Below are positions 11,449 through 22,739 of a stretch of DNA of 64,000 bases, in pieces (position 1 is the first letter of the stretch; every line of letters starts with the position of its first letter). The stretch is from Euryodendron excelsum. Its lineage: Eukaryota > Streptophyta > Magnoliopsida > Ericales > Pentaphylacaceae. The notes under the pieces are model-generated. The model made no database searches. It was not told the origin of the DNA and was given only the letters and a program-made list of their open reading frames with translations. The DNA is taken from positions 10,541,001 to 10,605,000 of the forward strand of contig CM065393.1 in assembly GCA_033060915.1 (NCBI GenBank), in the 5' to 3' direction. The position numbers and the translations under genes were made by a program.

Positions 11449-12530
11449 AGTGTTATTATATTAGAAAAAATGCTATAATTCCCAAACCGGGAATTCGGCG
11501 ACTGTGCCGTTTGTCCCCACACGTTATCATTGCCTAAACCGTGCTACGTGCCAAGTTTCATGCCGTTCCTAGACCGTTAGTGGATTTTGGGCCCAAAAAC
11601 GACGAAATTAAAGTTTAAAACTTAAAGTATTATTATATTTAAAAAAATGCTATAATTACTAGGAACCCGGTGACCGTGTCATTTGTCTCCACACGTCATC
11701 ATTGCCTAAACCATGCTACATGCCAAGTTTCACGTCATTCCTAAACCGTTCGTGGATTTTGGGCCCAAAAATGACGAAATTAAAGTTTAAAACTTAAAGT
11801 GTTATTATATTAAAAAAAATGCTATAATTCTCAAATCGGGAATTCGGCGACTGTGTCATTTGTCCCCACACGTCATCATTGCCTAAACCATGCTATGTGC
11901 CAAGTTTCACGCCGTTCCTAGACCATTCGTGAATTTTGGGCCCAAAAACGACGAAATTAAAGTTTAAAACTTAAAGTGTTATTATATTAGAAAAAATACT
12001 ATAATTCCCAAACCGGGAATCCGGCGACCGTGCCATTTGTCTCCACACGTCATCATTGCCTAAACCGTGCTACGTGCCAAGTTTCACGTCATTCCTAGGC
12101 CGTTCATAGATTTTGAACTCCAAAACGACAAAACTTGAACTTTATAACTTAAAGTATTCTAATTTAAGAAAAAATGCTATAATTCTCAAACCGGAAATCC
12201 GGCGACTGTGCCGTTTTTTCCCACACTTCATCATTGCCTAAACCGTACTACGTGCCAAGTTTCACGCCATTCCTAGACCATTCGTGGGTTTTGGACTCCA
12301 AATGACAAAACTTAAACTTTATAACTTAAAAATGTTCTAATTTAAGAAAAATGCTATAATTCCCAAACCGAAAATCTGGCGACCGTGCCGTTTTTTCCCA
12401 CATGTCATCATTGCCTAAATCGTGCTACGTGCCAAGTTTCACGCCGTTCCTAGACCGTTCGTGGATTTTGGGCCCAAAAACGACGAAATTAAAGTTTAAA
12501 ACTTAGTGTTATTATATTAAAAAAAATGTA
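11449..12530. repeat. 177-bp tandem array, six copies
   Basis: A unit of about 177 bp is repeated six times. The marker GCTATAAT falls at 11472, 11649, 11821, 11998 (as ACTATAAT), 12176 and 12353, giving spacings of 172-178. Each unit holds CCTAAACCGTGCTACGTGCC, TTTCACGCCGTTCCTAGACC and GGGCCCAAAAACGAC. Units have diverged by scattered C/T and G/A changes. It lies inside the CACTA element, next to the exon remnant, probably in a former intron or 3' region. Confidence 0.9.
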
Positions 12531-15500
12531 TGAAATAAAACAAAACATAAAAGACATAATATATTACAATTCATCCCAATCACATACCAGAAGTACAACG
12601 GCAAAGAAGCAAACAGACCATGGAGGTTAGACGATACCTCCAAGCATTCACCTATGCCATGTGAACATGAGGTGACCAACCGGCAACCAGATGACAAAGA
12701 TTAAAAATGCCTCCGAATTTCACCACTGATGTGATAGTTCCCCTTTCAATTATATCCCTCATAAAATCAATGATGCAGGAGTAAGTTGTTCTTACAGGGT
12801 CGGTAGAACGTGAGGAAACAGATATAACACATAATTCAAATATTGAGTAAGCACCAGAAAAGAGGAAAAAGAGAAAAGGAAAAACACATATAACAGGCAG
12901 CAGAAACAAGAATCATATTCTCTTCGCGAATGAACACCTAAATAACCTATGCACAGCCATAAATTTGTTAATGGGTAGATTATAGCACACTATGTCTTCA
13001 AGAAGCACAAAACCATAATTTATCATGTATTTTTGATGACAGGGATACACTAAAACAATAGTTTAACCAAAATTTCCAACTTGGCAGCTGGCAGTGGAGC
13101 AAAAACACAATTGCCTCAAACTTTACAGCAAAACTATCAACAAAGAAAGTAGCCTGATCCAAAAAGTAGAACCATATAAAAAACAATCAGATTAGATGCA
13201 TGTATATGTTCCCTTGCCAATTGTAAAAGCTTGTAAGGCTGTCAAGATAGATTTAACATAAAAATACAATTAAAAAAACACAGCAATGGCTCACAGTGAC
13301 TGTTTAATAATCAATTATGCCACACAAGTAAAAACAGGAATTGAAAACTTCGTACATACAAATTTCGAAAATGGCTTAAGGACCACAAGCAATTTGAAAA
13401 AGCTAGAGAAGGGGAACTTGGAATAAAAACAGAATTAAACTGAAAAGAATATACAAGGCCAGAAAGAGTGTAAGAGAGAGTGCAATGTCCAGAACAACAA
13501 CAAGAAGAAAAGATTGCTGTCACCCCAATCCATATATTTCTTGTCTGCTGCAGAAAAGCAAGCATAAGTTAAAAAGAACAAAAAAAACCACAACCAGAAA
13601 AAACAAAGCAAACACTGCAGAAGTAGAGGAAAGAAAAGGACAAAATTGCAACAAAAAACAAGGAGGAAAGATAAGCACACATAGACTCAAAAAGGGAGAG
13701 CGGCAATCGGGGGTTAAGAGATGTTAAGGCACTCCATTATCAGTTGCAAATCTATCGTCCACTAAATTTGTCACCCAAGCAATTTGAAAGAACTGAAAAC
13801 CAAAGATACCCATAAAAGAGAGGAGGCAGATAACTAAATCAAGTAGGCATGCATGTTCATTAAAATTCAACGCATTCTCCATACACCATCATCAACACAT
13901 TTCAACCAAGAATCACTCATTAAATCAACCAAACGCAAATATGCAAATATACTAATCTAATTAATACTCCAGCACAAACTATAATGCCCAAATCTAAAGT
14001 CCATACTTGAAGAATGAAACCCATAATGCTCTATCTATTTTCGTCCTCTCTTCTACTCAGCTGCTGAAGCTCTCTCTCTCATCTCTACAATGCACCACAA
14101 AATATTACGTCTCTCCTTCTCTCTCTATATCGGATAAGTATAGGTTTTAAACTTATCTCTCTCTTAAACCCACGCGACCACTGTTTTGGTGGAGAATTTG
14201 TAATAAACTCTACCACCTAGCATTAATCCTCTACGAAACAATTTCTCCCTAAAAAAAATTTCTCCCCCTCACATGCATACATCATCTCTAAGCAAACAAG
14301 TACTAGAGAGGTCCAAGGAAGTGCTATGTAAGTTTACAGACAATTTGGTGTGAAGCTAGCAGCATCTAAACATAGCCTACAAAAATGTTATTGGCTAAAC
14401 CAGGACTAAGCCTAAAGGACTTTATTCTACATAGAAGCAGCAAAAATAGCATATCCCTTCAGGTAATGTAATTTCGAAGGTCATTGGTGAAAAATGGTGA
14501 AGTTCCAACATTCCTCTGGATGAAAGCTTAAAAAGTTCAAGCTTTCTGTGGAATCAATTGGGAATTTTTCTTTTTCCTTCTTTTATATATTTTTTAGTGG
14601 GGCAAAATTCAAAGCTCTTTTTCATAGTACTGCAACAACTATTCACACATGAGAAAAGAAGAAGAAAAGAAAAAAAGTAGAGCAAGTGTATAATATTGGC
14701 TTTGTTGCACAAAACCATAGTCTTCTATGATATGAAAATTTTCAGTTCTGATTGTGTCATTTGCTGTCTCACTATCCATCCATTTGAACATCCTCATTCC
14801 ACCCCCTCATTCCACCCAGATTCTCATGGAAATTCAATTTCTCCACAATTGGGAAATCTATACAATCTGATATAACAGATCTTATAGTCACATTACTGAA
14901 TTTTAACATTTCTTGACTTCATTTAAATTTTAATCCTAATCTACCTTGACAAAGACAGCTAAGTTTTTTTTTGCAGTCCTTTGTTGCATAAATGTACCAA
15001 GTTTTTATCGCAGTCCTTTGTCAAGTTTTTTGTGATTTTAATTTGCTTTTGGTTTGATGTATTGTTTTTTTTTTCTTTCTTTTTCTGTTGATCCTTTAAT
15101 AGGTGAGATTTTGATATGCATATAGGTTGGATGAGAAAGCATTGAATGTTTGATGAAAAAAGTTGGTTTTACTATATTGCATCATCTATACACACTTAGT
15201 GAGTGAGACACTAGTTTTCAAAAGAATAGGTGTTATCAGGTGCACGAGTGAGAGTGATGAAGAGGATGAATGGTTTTCTCAGCAAATCCCTTTTGGTTTT
15301 TGCCCACTATTTGAACTGCAATTAAAAGTTGGACTCATGAAAACTTCGATAATGTTTATTGGATTGTGTTGGTTTCTACAAGCAAAGAGTCTTTATCTAT
15401 ATCTAGGGTCAATGGACAGGTCTCCCACTCAAAACCCTCTTAGTTACACCTATATCTTATTTAACGGTGCAGGAAAAAAAGGAAAATAATTTCATGCTCT

Positions 15501-16105
15501 TAATTGAATCAGACTAATTCATTCATGTTATTCTCTGTTTCTATATGTATGTATGTATGTATGTATTTATCATATCTATCTCGAACATTGCTTATTCCTT
15601 TTTTTTTTTTTATTGATAAAGAGATCACAATCACCAGTTTTAGATAAAGGAAATCAATAGATACACATGAAAGTTTTCATCCAGTTAATTGAAATAGATT
15701 TAATTATTCTGGCCATTATTGCTTTTGATTCCCTCTCTCTCATCTGTATTCGCTATTTGTTTCAAATAGCTACACCAAAATTATATGTATAAGATTAAGA
15801 AGCAAATAAGAAATGATAAAATAAACAAATTATTTTTGTGAAATTCAATTTAAACTAACAGAACTATTCGACATTGTGGAAACACTTTAAAATCAAACAA
15901 GTAGCAAACATTAATTACAATTTTAATCATGGTCAGAACTCATGCCAAAGAAGACAGGATCAAGGCAAATCTAGAAATGTGTTGCTAGCCCATGAACCAA
16001 TATTAATCAACCTGTATGATTTTTAAGTGACACCCAATATTTTAACATCCTCAAGCAATATGACTAGATGTTTAGACACAAATCATCAATCTACAAGATT
16101 AATTA
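12531..16105. other. Interior of the CACTA element without recognised gene
   Basis: About 3.5 kb between the tandem array and the 5'-side leader. Open frames on both strands (12652-12909, 13311-13680, 15163-15489) show no recognised domain, conserved motif or consistent codon pattern. A (TATG)n microsatellite lies at 15545-15566. CACTA elements often carry captured host fragments, so unlabelled exon pieces may be present, but nothing can be named from reading alone. Confidence 0.5.
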
Positions 16106-16166
16106 TCAAATTCCACGAGGCTGACCACTAGTTCTACATTTAAGATAGTCCATAGACATACATATA

Positions 16167-16197
16167 GACACACACACACACACATATATATATATAA
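16167..16197. repeat. (CA)n(TA)n microsatellite
   Basis: A simple compound dinucleotide tract inside the CACTA element. Confidence 0.9.
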
Positions 16198-16320
16198 CCA
16201 TGAGGTTTACGTCCAAGAATGGGTATTCTTCCGGTGGCATTACGAAATTTAAAACCAACCTTGAACATGGATACAAGACCAAAGTAAGATAAAATAATGA
16301 GAGAGAAAGAGGGACTAACC

Positions 16321-16394
16321 TGGTTTCGTGCAGCAATGGTGGAGCGCAAACAAGTGCTGGTTTCGTGCAGCAATGGTGGAGCGCAAGCAGGTGC
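16321..16394. repeat. 37-bp tandem duplication
   Basis: Two copies of a 37-bp unit (TGGTTTCGTGCAGCAATGGT...), at 16321-16357 and 16358-16394, differing by about two bases. They lie in what is probably the 5' leader of the element's minus-strand gene, just outside the right subterminal array. Confidence 0.85.
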
Positions 16395-16589
16395 AGCGAC
16401 AAGGAGGTGCTTGCTGCTTTACATACCCTTCATTCTAGCTTGTCGCTTTGTGCAGCGGAGGAGGAAAAGGGAGAGTGCGGCTAGGGTTTCAAGAAAGAAA
16501 GGGGGAAATTTGGGGGAAATTTAAGAAAGAAGCCCGCCCAATCCAAAACGACGCCGTTTTAAATAGTTATTTTTTGCTTAAATCCAAAA

Positions 16590-16850
16590 TGTCGTCGTTT
16601 TTATTAAAACTATTTGCGACGAGCCACAATGCCATCGCAAAAGTCCGTCGCCAGAATCATGTTTTGCGACAGCTATCTTGCCGTCACAAATACCTGAGTC
16701 AAAAACTACTTTATGCCACCATAAATTTTCCCGTCGCAAATTGTTGTCGCAAAAAACTATTTGCGACGGATATTTGCCACGGCCTTCTTGCCATGGCAAA
16801 AGACATTTTTTGCCACGGCAAGGAAGCCGTCGCAAAAACTTCTGAAGCAA
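16590..16850. repeat. CACTA right subterminal repeat array
   Basis: Repeated TTTGCGAC, CCGTCGCAAA and GCCACGGC motifs in both orientations, mirroring 10165-10610. Long open frames on both strands here are artefacts of the repeats. Confidence 0.8.
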
Positions 16851-17087
16851 AAAGCCCTTTTTTTAGTTGTGCCAGTAGTGAAAACTAATAAGGTAGAAGC
16901 TGCGATTGAGTGTGGCAATCAGAAGATGGTAAGTGGACTACCTAGGATTGCCAAACACAGATGACTTTGCCAACTTGAGGCCTCGTCATGCTTGTTTTGT
17001 GGTCTGATTTCTCAAAGTATTTATTGAATCTTAAAATTGTACCATCTATAATTTCTGAACATCCTTTTAATTCCCACTTAGTTATGA

Positions 17088-17475
17088 AATCATGTGATGA
17101 TGTGAATCCTTTCAGAAACCAAAAAAAAAAACTGCAGAAAATAGCTGATTTGTTTTCACACTGCATGTTACTTCAATCTTGACAAATTAACATTGTTGTG
17201 CAGCATTCAATGTGGAAGTTTTTTATTTGAAAAATATAGATTTAATATGTGTGCGCGCACACTTATGAATTCGATTTTTTGTGACTCTACGTTGGGTTCT
17301 TATTTCTACTAATTTTTTCTCTTGTTTTTCTTTCATTATTTCAAATATTATTTTTCCACTTTTATTAACCAAAAATAAAAGAAACAAAATAGATGATTAA
17401 ATAAATATGTCCGAAAGTTTTATTTCATATGATGGGTCCACCTCCATTGACTTGGTCCATTGTTTTCCTTTCATT
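17088..17475 (+). repeat. Promoter-like block, copy 2 (split)
   Basis: Two parts match copy 1 in order. The part at 17088-17230 matches CCTTTCAGAAACC and TTTTCACACTGCATGTTAC. The part at 17370-17475 matches GATGATTAAATAAA and TCCATTGACTTGGTCCATTG, with TTGACT at 17447-17452. An AT-rich insertion or rearrangement separates them. No coding sequence follows. Confidence 0.55.
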
Positions 17476-17717
17476 ATTGGAACTATACTTTTTTCCTTTT
17501 TTGGTTGCTTAATAAGAAAATATTATTCTTTTAAAAAATTAGTATAGTAGATTTCATATTTAAGGATTATCCTTATAAGTGTAATTTTTTAAAGAAAAAA
17601 AACTCACATTTAACTATGCTATGAACAAAATTTTTATATAAATTTTTTAATTGTATAATATTACCTTCTCGATATTATATTTTGGTTGACTAAAATTTTT
17701 TAAAGCAATAACAACAG

Positions 17718-17985
17718 CAGCGTTAGATGGCAACTTCAGTTTTAAAATCAAGAGAAGATGCGACTCCTTAGAAATCATAAACAAAAGAATAAAGCACATG
17801 ATTAAACAAAGGAGAGAAAAGTTTTCTTCTTGTGATGCGTTCACGGCCATTGACTTGGTCCATTGATTTCACACTGCAAGTTGCTTCAATCCTGATAAAT
17901 CGACATAATTTTGAAATATTCGTTGTTGGATTTTTCTTTTAAAACCAAGAAGAATAAATAAGATGGATTATATATATAAGTTAAT
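17718..17985 (+). repeat. Promoter-like block, copy 3 (nearest gene A)
   Basis: Matches 9726-9996 over its whole length (TAGATGGCAACTTCAGTTTT, CTTCTTGTGATG, CATTGACTTGGTCCATTG, CACACTGCAAGTTGCTTCAA). A TTGACT W-box core lies at 17850-17855. It ends about 560 bp upstream of gene A's ATG, so it is the copy most likely to act as regulatory DNA for that gene. Its role is inference. Confidence 0.55.
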
Positions 17986-18171
17986 TTATGAGTTTTATAC
18001 TTTTATAATTCGAACAATGTTTTTCCAAATTTTTTTCTCCCGTGTTCCATCTATTATTTAAATTACAAAAAATAGGAATAAAGCCTCCAAACCTTATCAC
18101 AGGTAGCCAACTACCTCACAGTGAATTACTAAAACAAAAATATTAAGAAGAAATAACAAAAAGAAGGAAAA

Positions 18172-18330
18172 ACATCTAGAGATTGGCCTAGTGGTCAAGT
18201 TTTGGAGTATAAAGATTTGTTTTCTCTAAGATCTTATATTTGAAACATAAGTGCTATCAACTATTTGGATTTTTGACCCATTAATTACCTAATTTTTATG
18301 AAATGAGATGATTGCACATGATTCGAAATT
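18172..18330 (+). mobile_element. tRNA-derived SINE candidate
   Basis: TGGCCTAGTGG at 18184-18194 is a perfect pol III A-box of the TGGCNNAGTGG type. It is followed 52 bases later by a B-box-like TATTTGAAACA at 18236-18246. The lead-in GAGATTGGCCTAGTGG is typical of dicot SINE heads. No poly-A tail or target duplication was fixed. It sits about 210 bp upstream of the gene A start codon. Confidence 0.55.
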
Positions 18331-18543
18331 AATTGAAATTCAAGCAAACTGACCTGAACACCTTGTTTGAAAAAAAAAAAAAAAGTGAAAGGAAGCGGAA
18401 AAAAATGAACACATGTCATCATAAATTCATGAGAGCGAGTTTAATTCTTTTGGGAAGAAAAGAGGCTGTGCGTAAACAAGAACAATCAAAGATCTTTTTG
18501 GTTTTTGCCATATTACGCGTAGACCACCAGTACACCCACACAA

Positions 18544-21080
18544 ATGGAGATTACCCATTTCAGCCACAGGCATCCTTTGGCTCTCTCCGATGGGATGAAT
18601 AATGAAGTTATCTGCTCTGGTTGCAGGCAACCCATCTCCGGTGGTCCAGTCTATTCTTGTGAGAGCTGTAAATACTTCATCCACAAGTCCTGCAGTGAAC
18701 TTCCACAACAACTGGATGATCACCCGTTTCACCCACTACACCGCCGTCTCACCATTGGAAGACAACCTCACCGTTTGGAAAAATTCGACTGCGGGGCATG
18801 CCGGGTTTTGTGCTCCGGGTTCGTGTTCTGCTGTCCCGAATGTGACTTTAAGCTGGATGTCGTTTGCGCAAGTTTGAGGCCATCCACAAGTGAAGAAAAT
18901 CAGGAGCAGCAGATAGAACTCTTCTCCCACCAGCATCCATTGATACCGGTCACCTGTTACGAGTACGAGTTTAAAATTAAGTGCTTTAGCTGTAACAAGC
19001 CCATCAATGGTTTGATATATGTTTGCTTCGGATGCCAATTCTTCATCCACAAATCATGCGCTGAGTTGCTGCAACAGATCCGACATCACATTCCCGAAGT
19101 TCATGCTGGTTATAAGAACTATTGCACTACTTGCGAGATGTTTCCACCTAGCAGTGGCCTCATCTATGGCTGTGGTCGGTGTGGTTTCAGGCTAGACATT
19201 ATTTGGCCTTGGTTGAAGGTAACCATAAACGAGGAAAGGCAGGAGCAACTGATTGAACACGTTTCCCACAAGCATCCCTTGACCTCAATTCCGTATTTTG
19301 AGGACATCTACAATATTGCATGCTCTGTGTGCTCGTTGGCTGTGACAAAAATTGATGGTTCTGTATATGTTTGTTTCATTTGCAAATACTTAATCCATAA
19401 TTCATGTGCTGAGTTTACAAGCAGAGCGATTCAACATCATCATCCTTTTCACCCACTACACGATCTTACGCTCGCTCCAGGATTAATTCATTTTGACTCT
19501 TCTGACGGTTGGCCTCCGTTATTTCACGAGTGCAGTGCCTGTGGTGAAAAATGTTACGAAGGCTTTGTCCTCCACTGTTCGAGCTGTAATTTTGCCATTC
19601 ATGTCATATGTGCTATGCTACTGCCCACCATCGGCAATGAACAATTTGAGCGCCAGATACAACATCCTAGCCACGGGAGCCATCCCTTGATCCCATTTGA
19701 TGGGAACACTCGTGAAATGATCTGCCCTGGATGTGAAGGCATCCTGGGGGGCTCAGGCTACGTTTGCCCACAATGCCTTTTCTTCCTATGCCAATCATGT
19801 ACCGAATTGCCAGAAGAGTACAAACACCCATTCCATCAACACCCTCTCACTTTCCTCCCTACCACTACTCCTCATGGGAATGGGAATGGTTCCATCTGCT
19901 TAGCCTGTCGGGGGGCGCACTCTGACTTATGCAATGCCTGTGGCAAGAAGCACTCAAGCTTCGTTTACCACTGTGCCGAGTGTCAGTTCCACATGGGCCT
20001 TAAATGTGCCTCGCTTCCCACCGTAAAGTATGAGCGTCATGAACACCCCCTTGCTGTCGTGAAGCCAAACATGAGCTTCAAGTGTCGTAGGTGCAACTTC
20101 CCCTGTCGCAGGTCCTTCTTGCGCTGTGTCTTGTGCGATCTGAATCTCCATCTCAAATGTATTCCAACCTTACCACATACTGTAAAAGTCAAAACCCACA
20201 GACATTGGCTCACTCTCATTGATCCTCTTCCAGTGGACGACTATTATAAGTACTACTGCAACGCTTGTGAAAAAGAAAGAAATCCCAAGCACTCTTTTTA
20301 TTCCTGTGCTCAATGTGAGTTTGTAGCTGACATTAAATGTGGAATCTCTAATGAGGTATGCATAATTTTACAATTTGTAGCGACATTAAACACACAGATT
20401 TGTCTATTTGTTGATTTGTTTTTCTTTTGATCTTGAAACTCGGGGATAGTTTGATAAAAACTAAAAGTGAAGTCCTGAAACTTAAGTGGAAGATTGTAAG
20501 TACAGAAGATCTGAATCGCGGGATTTGAACTAAATTCAATCAAATTGTTTGACATACACTATGAACAGAAGTCTAAAAATAATCACATTAGTTATCATAA
20601 TCTAAAGTTGATTGTGTGCTGGTGGATGATCACTCTAGAACATAATTTCCTAATTGGTACTCTATCAATATTGCTTGCCTGAAGGTTATTTCACCTGGGG
20701 AAGAGTCATTGGTGGTCCAGCAACTTCTGAATGCGGGTTTTGACGTCTTTCAACATTGTTTTAGCGATGAAGAGACAGACAAGGATCCAAGGAAGGATGC
20801 TACCAGGGGGAAGGAAGGGGAAGAAGCAGACCACGAGATTGATTCTGGAGGCTCGTCCAAACAAGACCACAAAATTGATTCTGTAGACTCACCCAAACGA
20901 GGCCACGAGAATGATTCCGCCGATTTCTCAGAAGGAGGCGATGAGAATGATTCTGTAGGCTCATCCGAACCAGAGGAAATGATAGAGGCACTAACGAAAC
21001 AATTGAAGGAACTCGTGCAGAAAAAGGAACGACGTCGCGAAGCTAAGAGGAGGAGAGCCCGAGCTTCATCAGAGGTGTAG
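18544..21080 (+). CDS. DC1 (C1-like) Cys/His-rich protein, gene A
   Basis: Two exons: 18544-20355 (604 codons) and 20685-21080 (131 codons plus stop). The phase-0 intron of 329 bp has donor GAG|GTATGC and acceptor GAAG|GTT, and the same structure recurs in gene B. About 735 aa. It holds ten DC1 modules (HxHPL...CxxC...CxxC...HxxC), at residues about 8-50, 60-108, 128-172, 181-221, 241-288, 300-356, 376-419, 428-488, 499-539 and 551-599. DC1 modules bind zinc and are linked to lipid or protein binding; plant members are often stress- or pathogen-responsive. Module 4 has Trp (W221) where the last Cys is expected, and module 8 has an extra CxxC pair. The C-terminus has four 12-residue acidic repeats, a Leu-rich helix and a basic tail. 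No signal peptide or membrane segment. The start agrees with gene B's MEITHFSH. An earlier overlapping frame (18333-18602) is not supported. Confidence 0.92.
20829..20972 (+). repeat. Coding minisatellite, four 36-bp units
   Basis: Four in-frame copies of a 36-bp unit in exon 2 of gene A encode 12-residue repeats of the form (D/G)(H/D)(E/K)(I/N)DS..., at protein residues about 653-700. The units are acidic and Ser-rich. Gene B's second exon has no such repeat. Confidence 0.9.
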
Positions 21081-22739
21081 ACAAATGGGTGAGTGTCTGT
21101 TGTGTTTTCATGAAGGTGACATTGGTGGGCACTAGCTTGGATGCTGGCTTATGTGAACATCATTGGATCTTGTTTATTGTATACTGGTGGTAGCTCCTTT
21201 CGAAGAACTTCAAGTTAGAAAGCTGTACTTTCTCACTTAATACATATCTGCTACGTACATAACATTTTTAAGACAAACCAGATACAGAGAGCATAGCTTC
21301 TGATATTTTTTTTTTTTTTTTTGTGGGGATAATTGGAGGGTAAAGCTTTAGGAAAGTTGAGGGTGAGTGGAGTCCATAGCCTCAATAATTTTTGGTGACT
21401 TCTCACAAAGATTTTACTTCCATACGTTACTCATGAGAAGAAAGATAAAATAATAGAGAAATTAGTGTATACAAATAGTGTAACCCTGCAATGCACGTAT
21501 AAAAAGTAAAGAAGCTAAACATATATGTAGAAAAATTGGTCAAGGAATAAACATATAATATAAATTATGAATTAACAAATATTGACAAAAAATATAATAT
21601 TTAAAAACTTAATAACTATAACTTAAAATAATTCAATTCCAAACCTGCATAGTTATGCTCTTGTTTGTAATATTTTTTTATAATATATATAAGTTTTTCT
21701 ACGTGCATCATATTCAATACTATTTATTTACTTTTTAAAAAATTTATAAAATGAAGAGAAAATGTTATGAATATTTTATCTATATTGTAATATTATAATT
21801 TGTAGGGTTTTAATTAGATAGGACTCTGTATCTAAAATCATATTAGGGATTTTTACTAAAAAAATATTAAAATATGGAGATTTTACAAAAATAATATGAA
21901 AATTTACAAGATCACCAATATGGTTTCCTAAGCCACTTTTTTATTGTTAGTGGACAAACTTACCCATATACATAATTTTCAGTATGTTCAACAGAAAGTC
22001 TCCCATCTCTTTCTTTAGTCTCAATCCAACTAACTGGTTAAAGTTGATTGAATTAATCTTTTAAGTCTCTCTCACACACACCTTGGCATTCATGAAGGAA
22101 AAACCTTAACCTTAACCTGAATATTTGCTAACACTACCACCCTAATAGGCGTTTGAATATTCACAAGGAACAATGACAAGAGACCCTTATATAACCATTA
22201 GAATAGTCCCTTGAATTTAGAGCTGTGGAGTTACAGAAACCATAGCTATTTATTTTCTTACTGAAAATTAAATTACTTTGGACGACCTTAGATGACTTTC
22301 ATATATAAGAAACTTGTTAAAAGTACCATGAGCGATAAATATGCAGTAAGTAGGTAGTATGTACTACTGTCGTTAAGATTCAAGCTTTACAATGGATGCC
22401 CGTCCAGTATACTGAGGGTAAAATTAGAACACCGGTAGTATCTTAAAGCCATGAGTGCTATCTATCAATTGAATTTTTTCCATTATAAGCATGTGAAGAG
22501 ACTTGTGCGCTTTCTCTGCTAATAACATTGCTTTGCGAAGTTTTGAGCAGCTGTTTTCCAAAATATGATGCAAAAACCTTTCCATCATTTTATTTAGGCT
22601 AGTAGCCTGTGTTTTCCTTGTTAGCTTTCTGCCTTCTTCCCTCTTCTTCCCATGAGCGCCGCCACCCAACCTCAAAAAAAAAAAAAGTGTATACAGGCAC
22701 GTAGTGTTTAAAGGGTAATCACGTCCATTAAAAATCACA
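21081..22739. other. 3' flank of gene A and AT-rich DNA
   Basis: No gene seen. A poly-T tract occurs near 21309-21322. A sequence resembling a decayed Helitron 3' end (CCCTGCAATGCACG) is at about 21485-21500, but no CTAG end was found. A minus-strand open frame at 22424-22738 predicts a Lys/Leu-rich amphipathic helix with no recognised family. Confidence 0.45.

Larger units (their letters stand above)
10153..16880 (-). mobile_element. Non-autonomous CACTA (EnSpm-type) transposon
   Basis: Left end CACTACTAAAAAAATGAG; the right end in reverse complement reads CACTACTGGCACAACTAAAA. The two agree except for about ten bases missing from the left end. Both subterminal zones (10165-10610 and 16590-16850) are packed with inverted and direct TTTGCGACGG/CCGTCGCAAA repeats, the transposase-binding arrays usual in CACTA elements. 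The remaining gene fragment is on the minus strand. No TNP2-type transposase is visible, so the element is non-autonomous. The flanking triplets (GGA and AAA) do not match, so the expected 3-bp target duplication is absent or decayed. Confidence 0.85.

Noticed and set aside
13311..13727. Possible captured host gene in the CACTA element
   Set aside because: Open frames on both strands are Lys/Arg- or Phe/Leu-rich without any recognisable motif; no splice structure could be argued.
16448..16888. 146-residue open frame
   Set aside because: Its second half is the right subterminal repeat array and it ends outside the TIR; no homology pattern.
18427..19050. Minus-strand open frames opposite DC1 gene A
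   Set aside because: Shadows of the real plus-strand coding sequence; the same happens at 19954-20219 and 59187-60028.
20356..20430. Unspliced end of gene A's first frame (24 extra residues)
   Set aside because: The donor GAG|GTATG is followed by intron-like sequence, and the paralogue has the same donor with a homologous second exon, so splicing is preferred.
21480..21800. Another Helitron
   Set aside because: A CCCTGCAATGCACG hairpin-like piece and a TCTATATTGTAATATTATAA stretch occur, but CTAG end, orientation and spacing do not agree.
22424..22738. 104-residue minus-strand open frame
   Set aside because: Predicts an amphipathic helix, perhaps a gag-like relic, but there is no motif to support a call.
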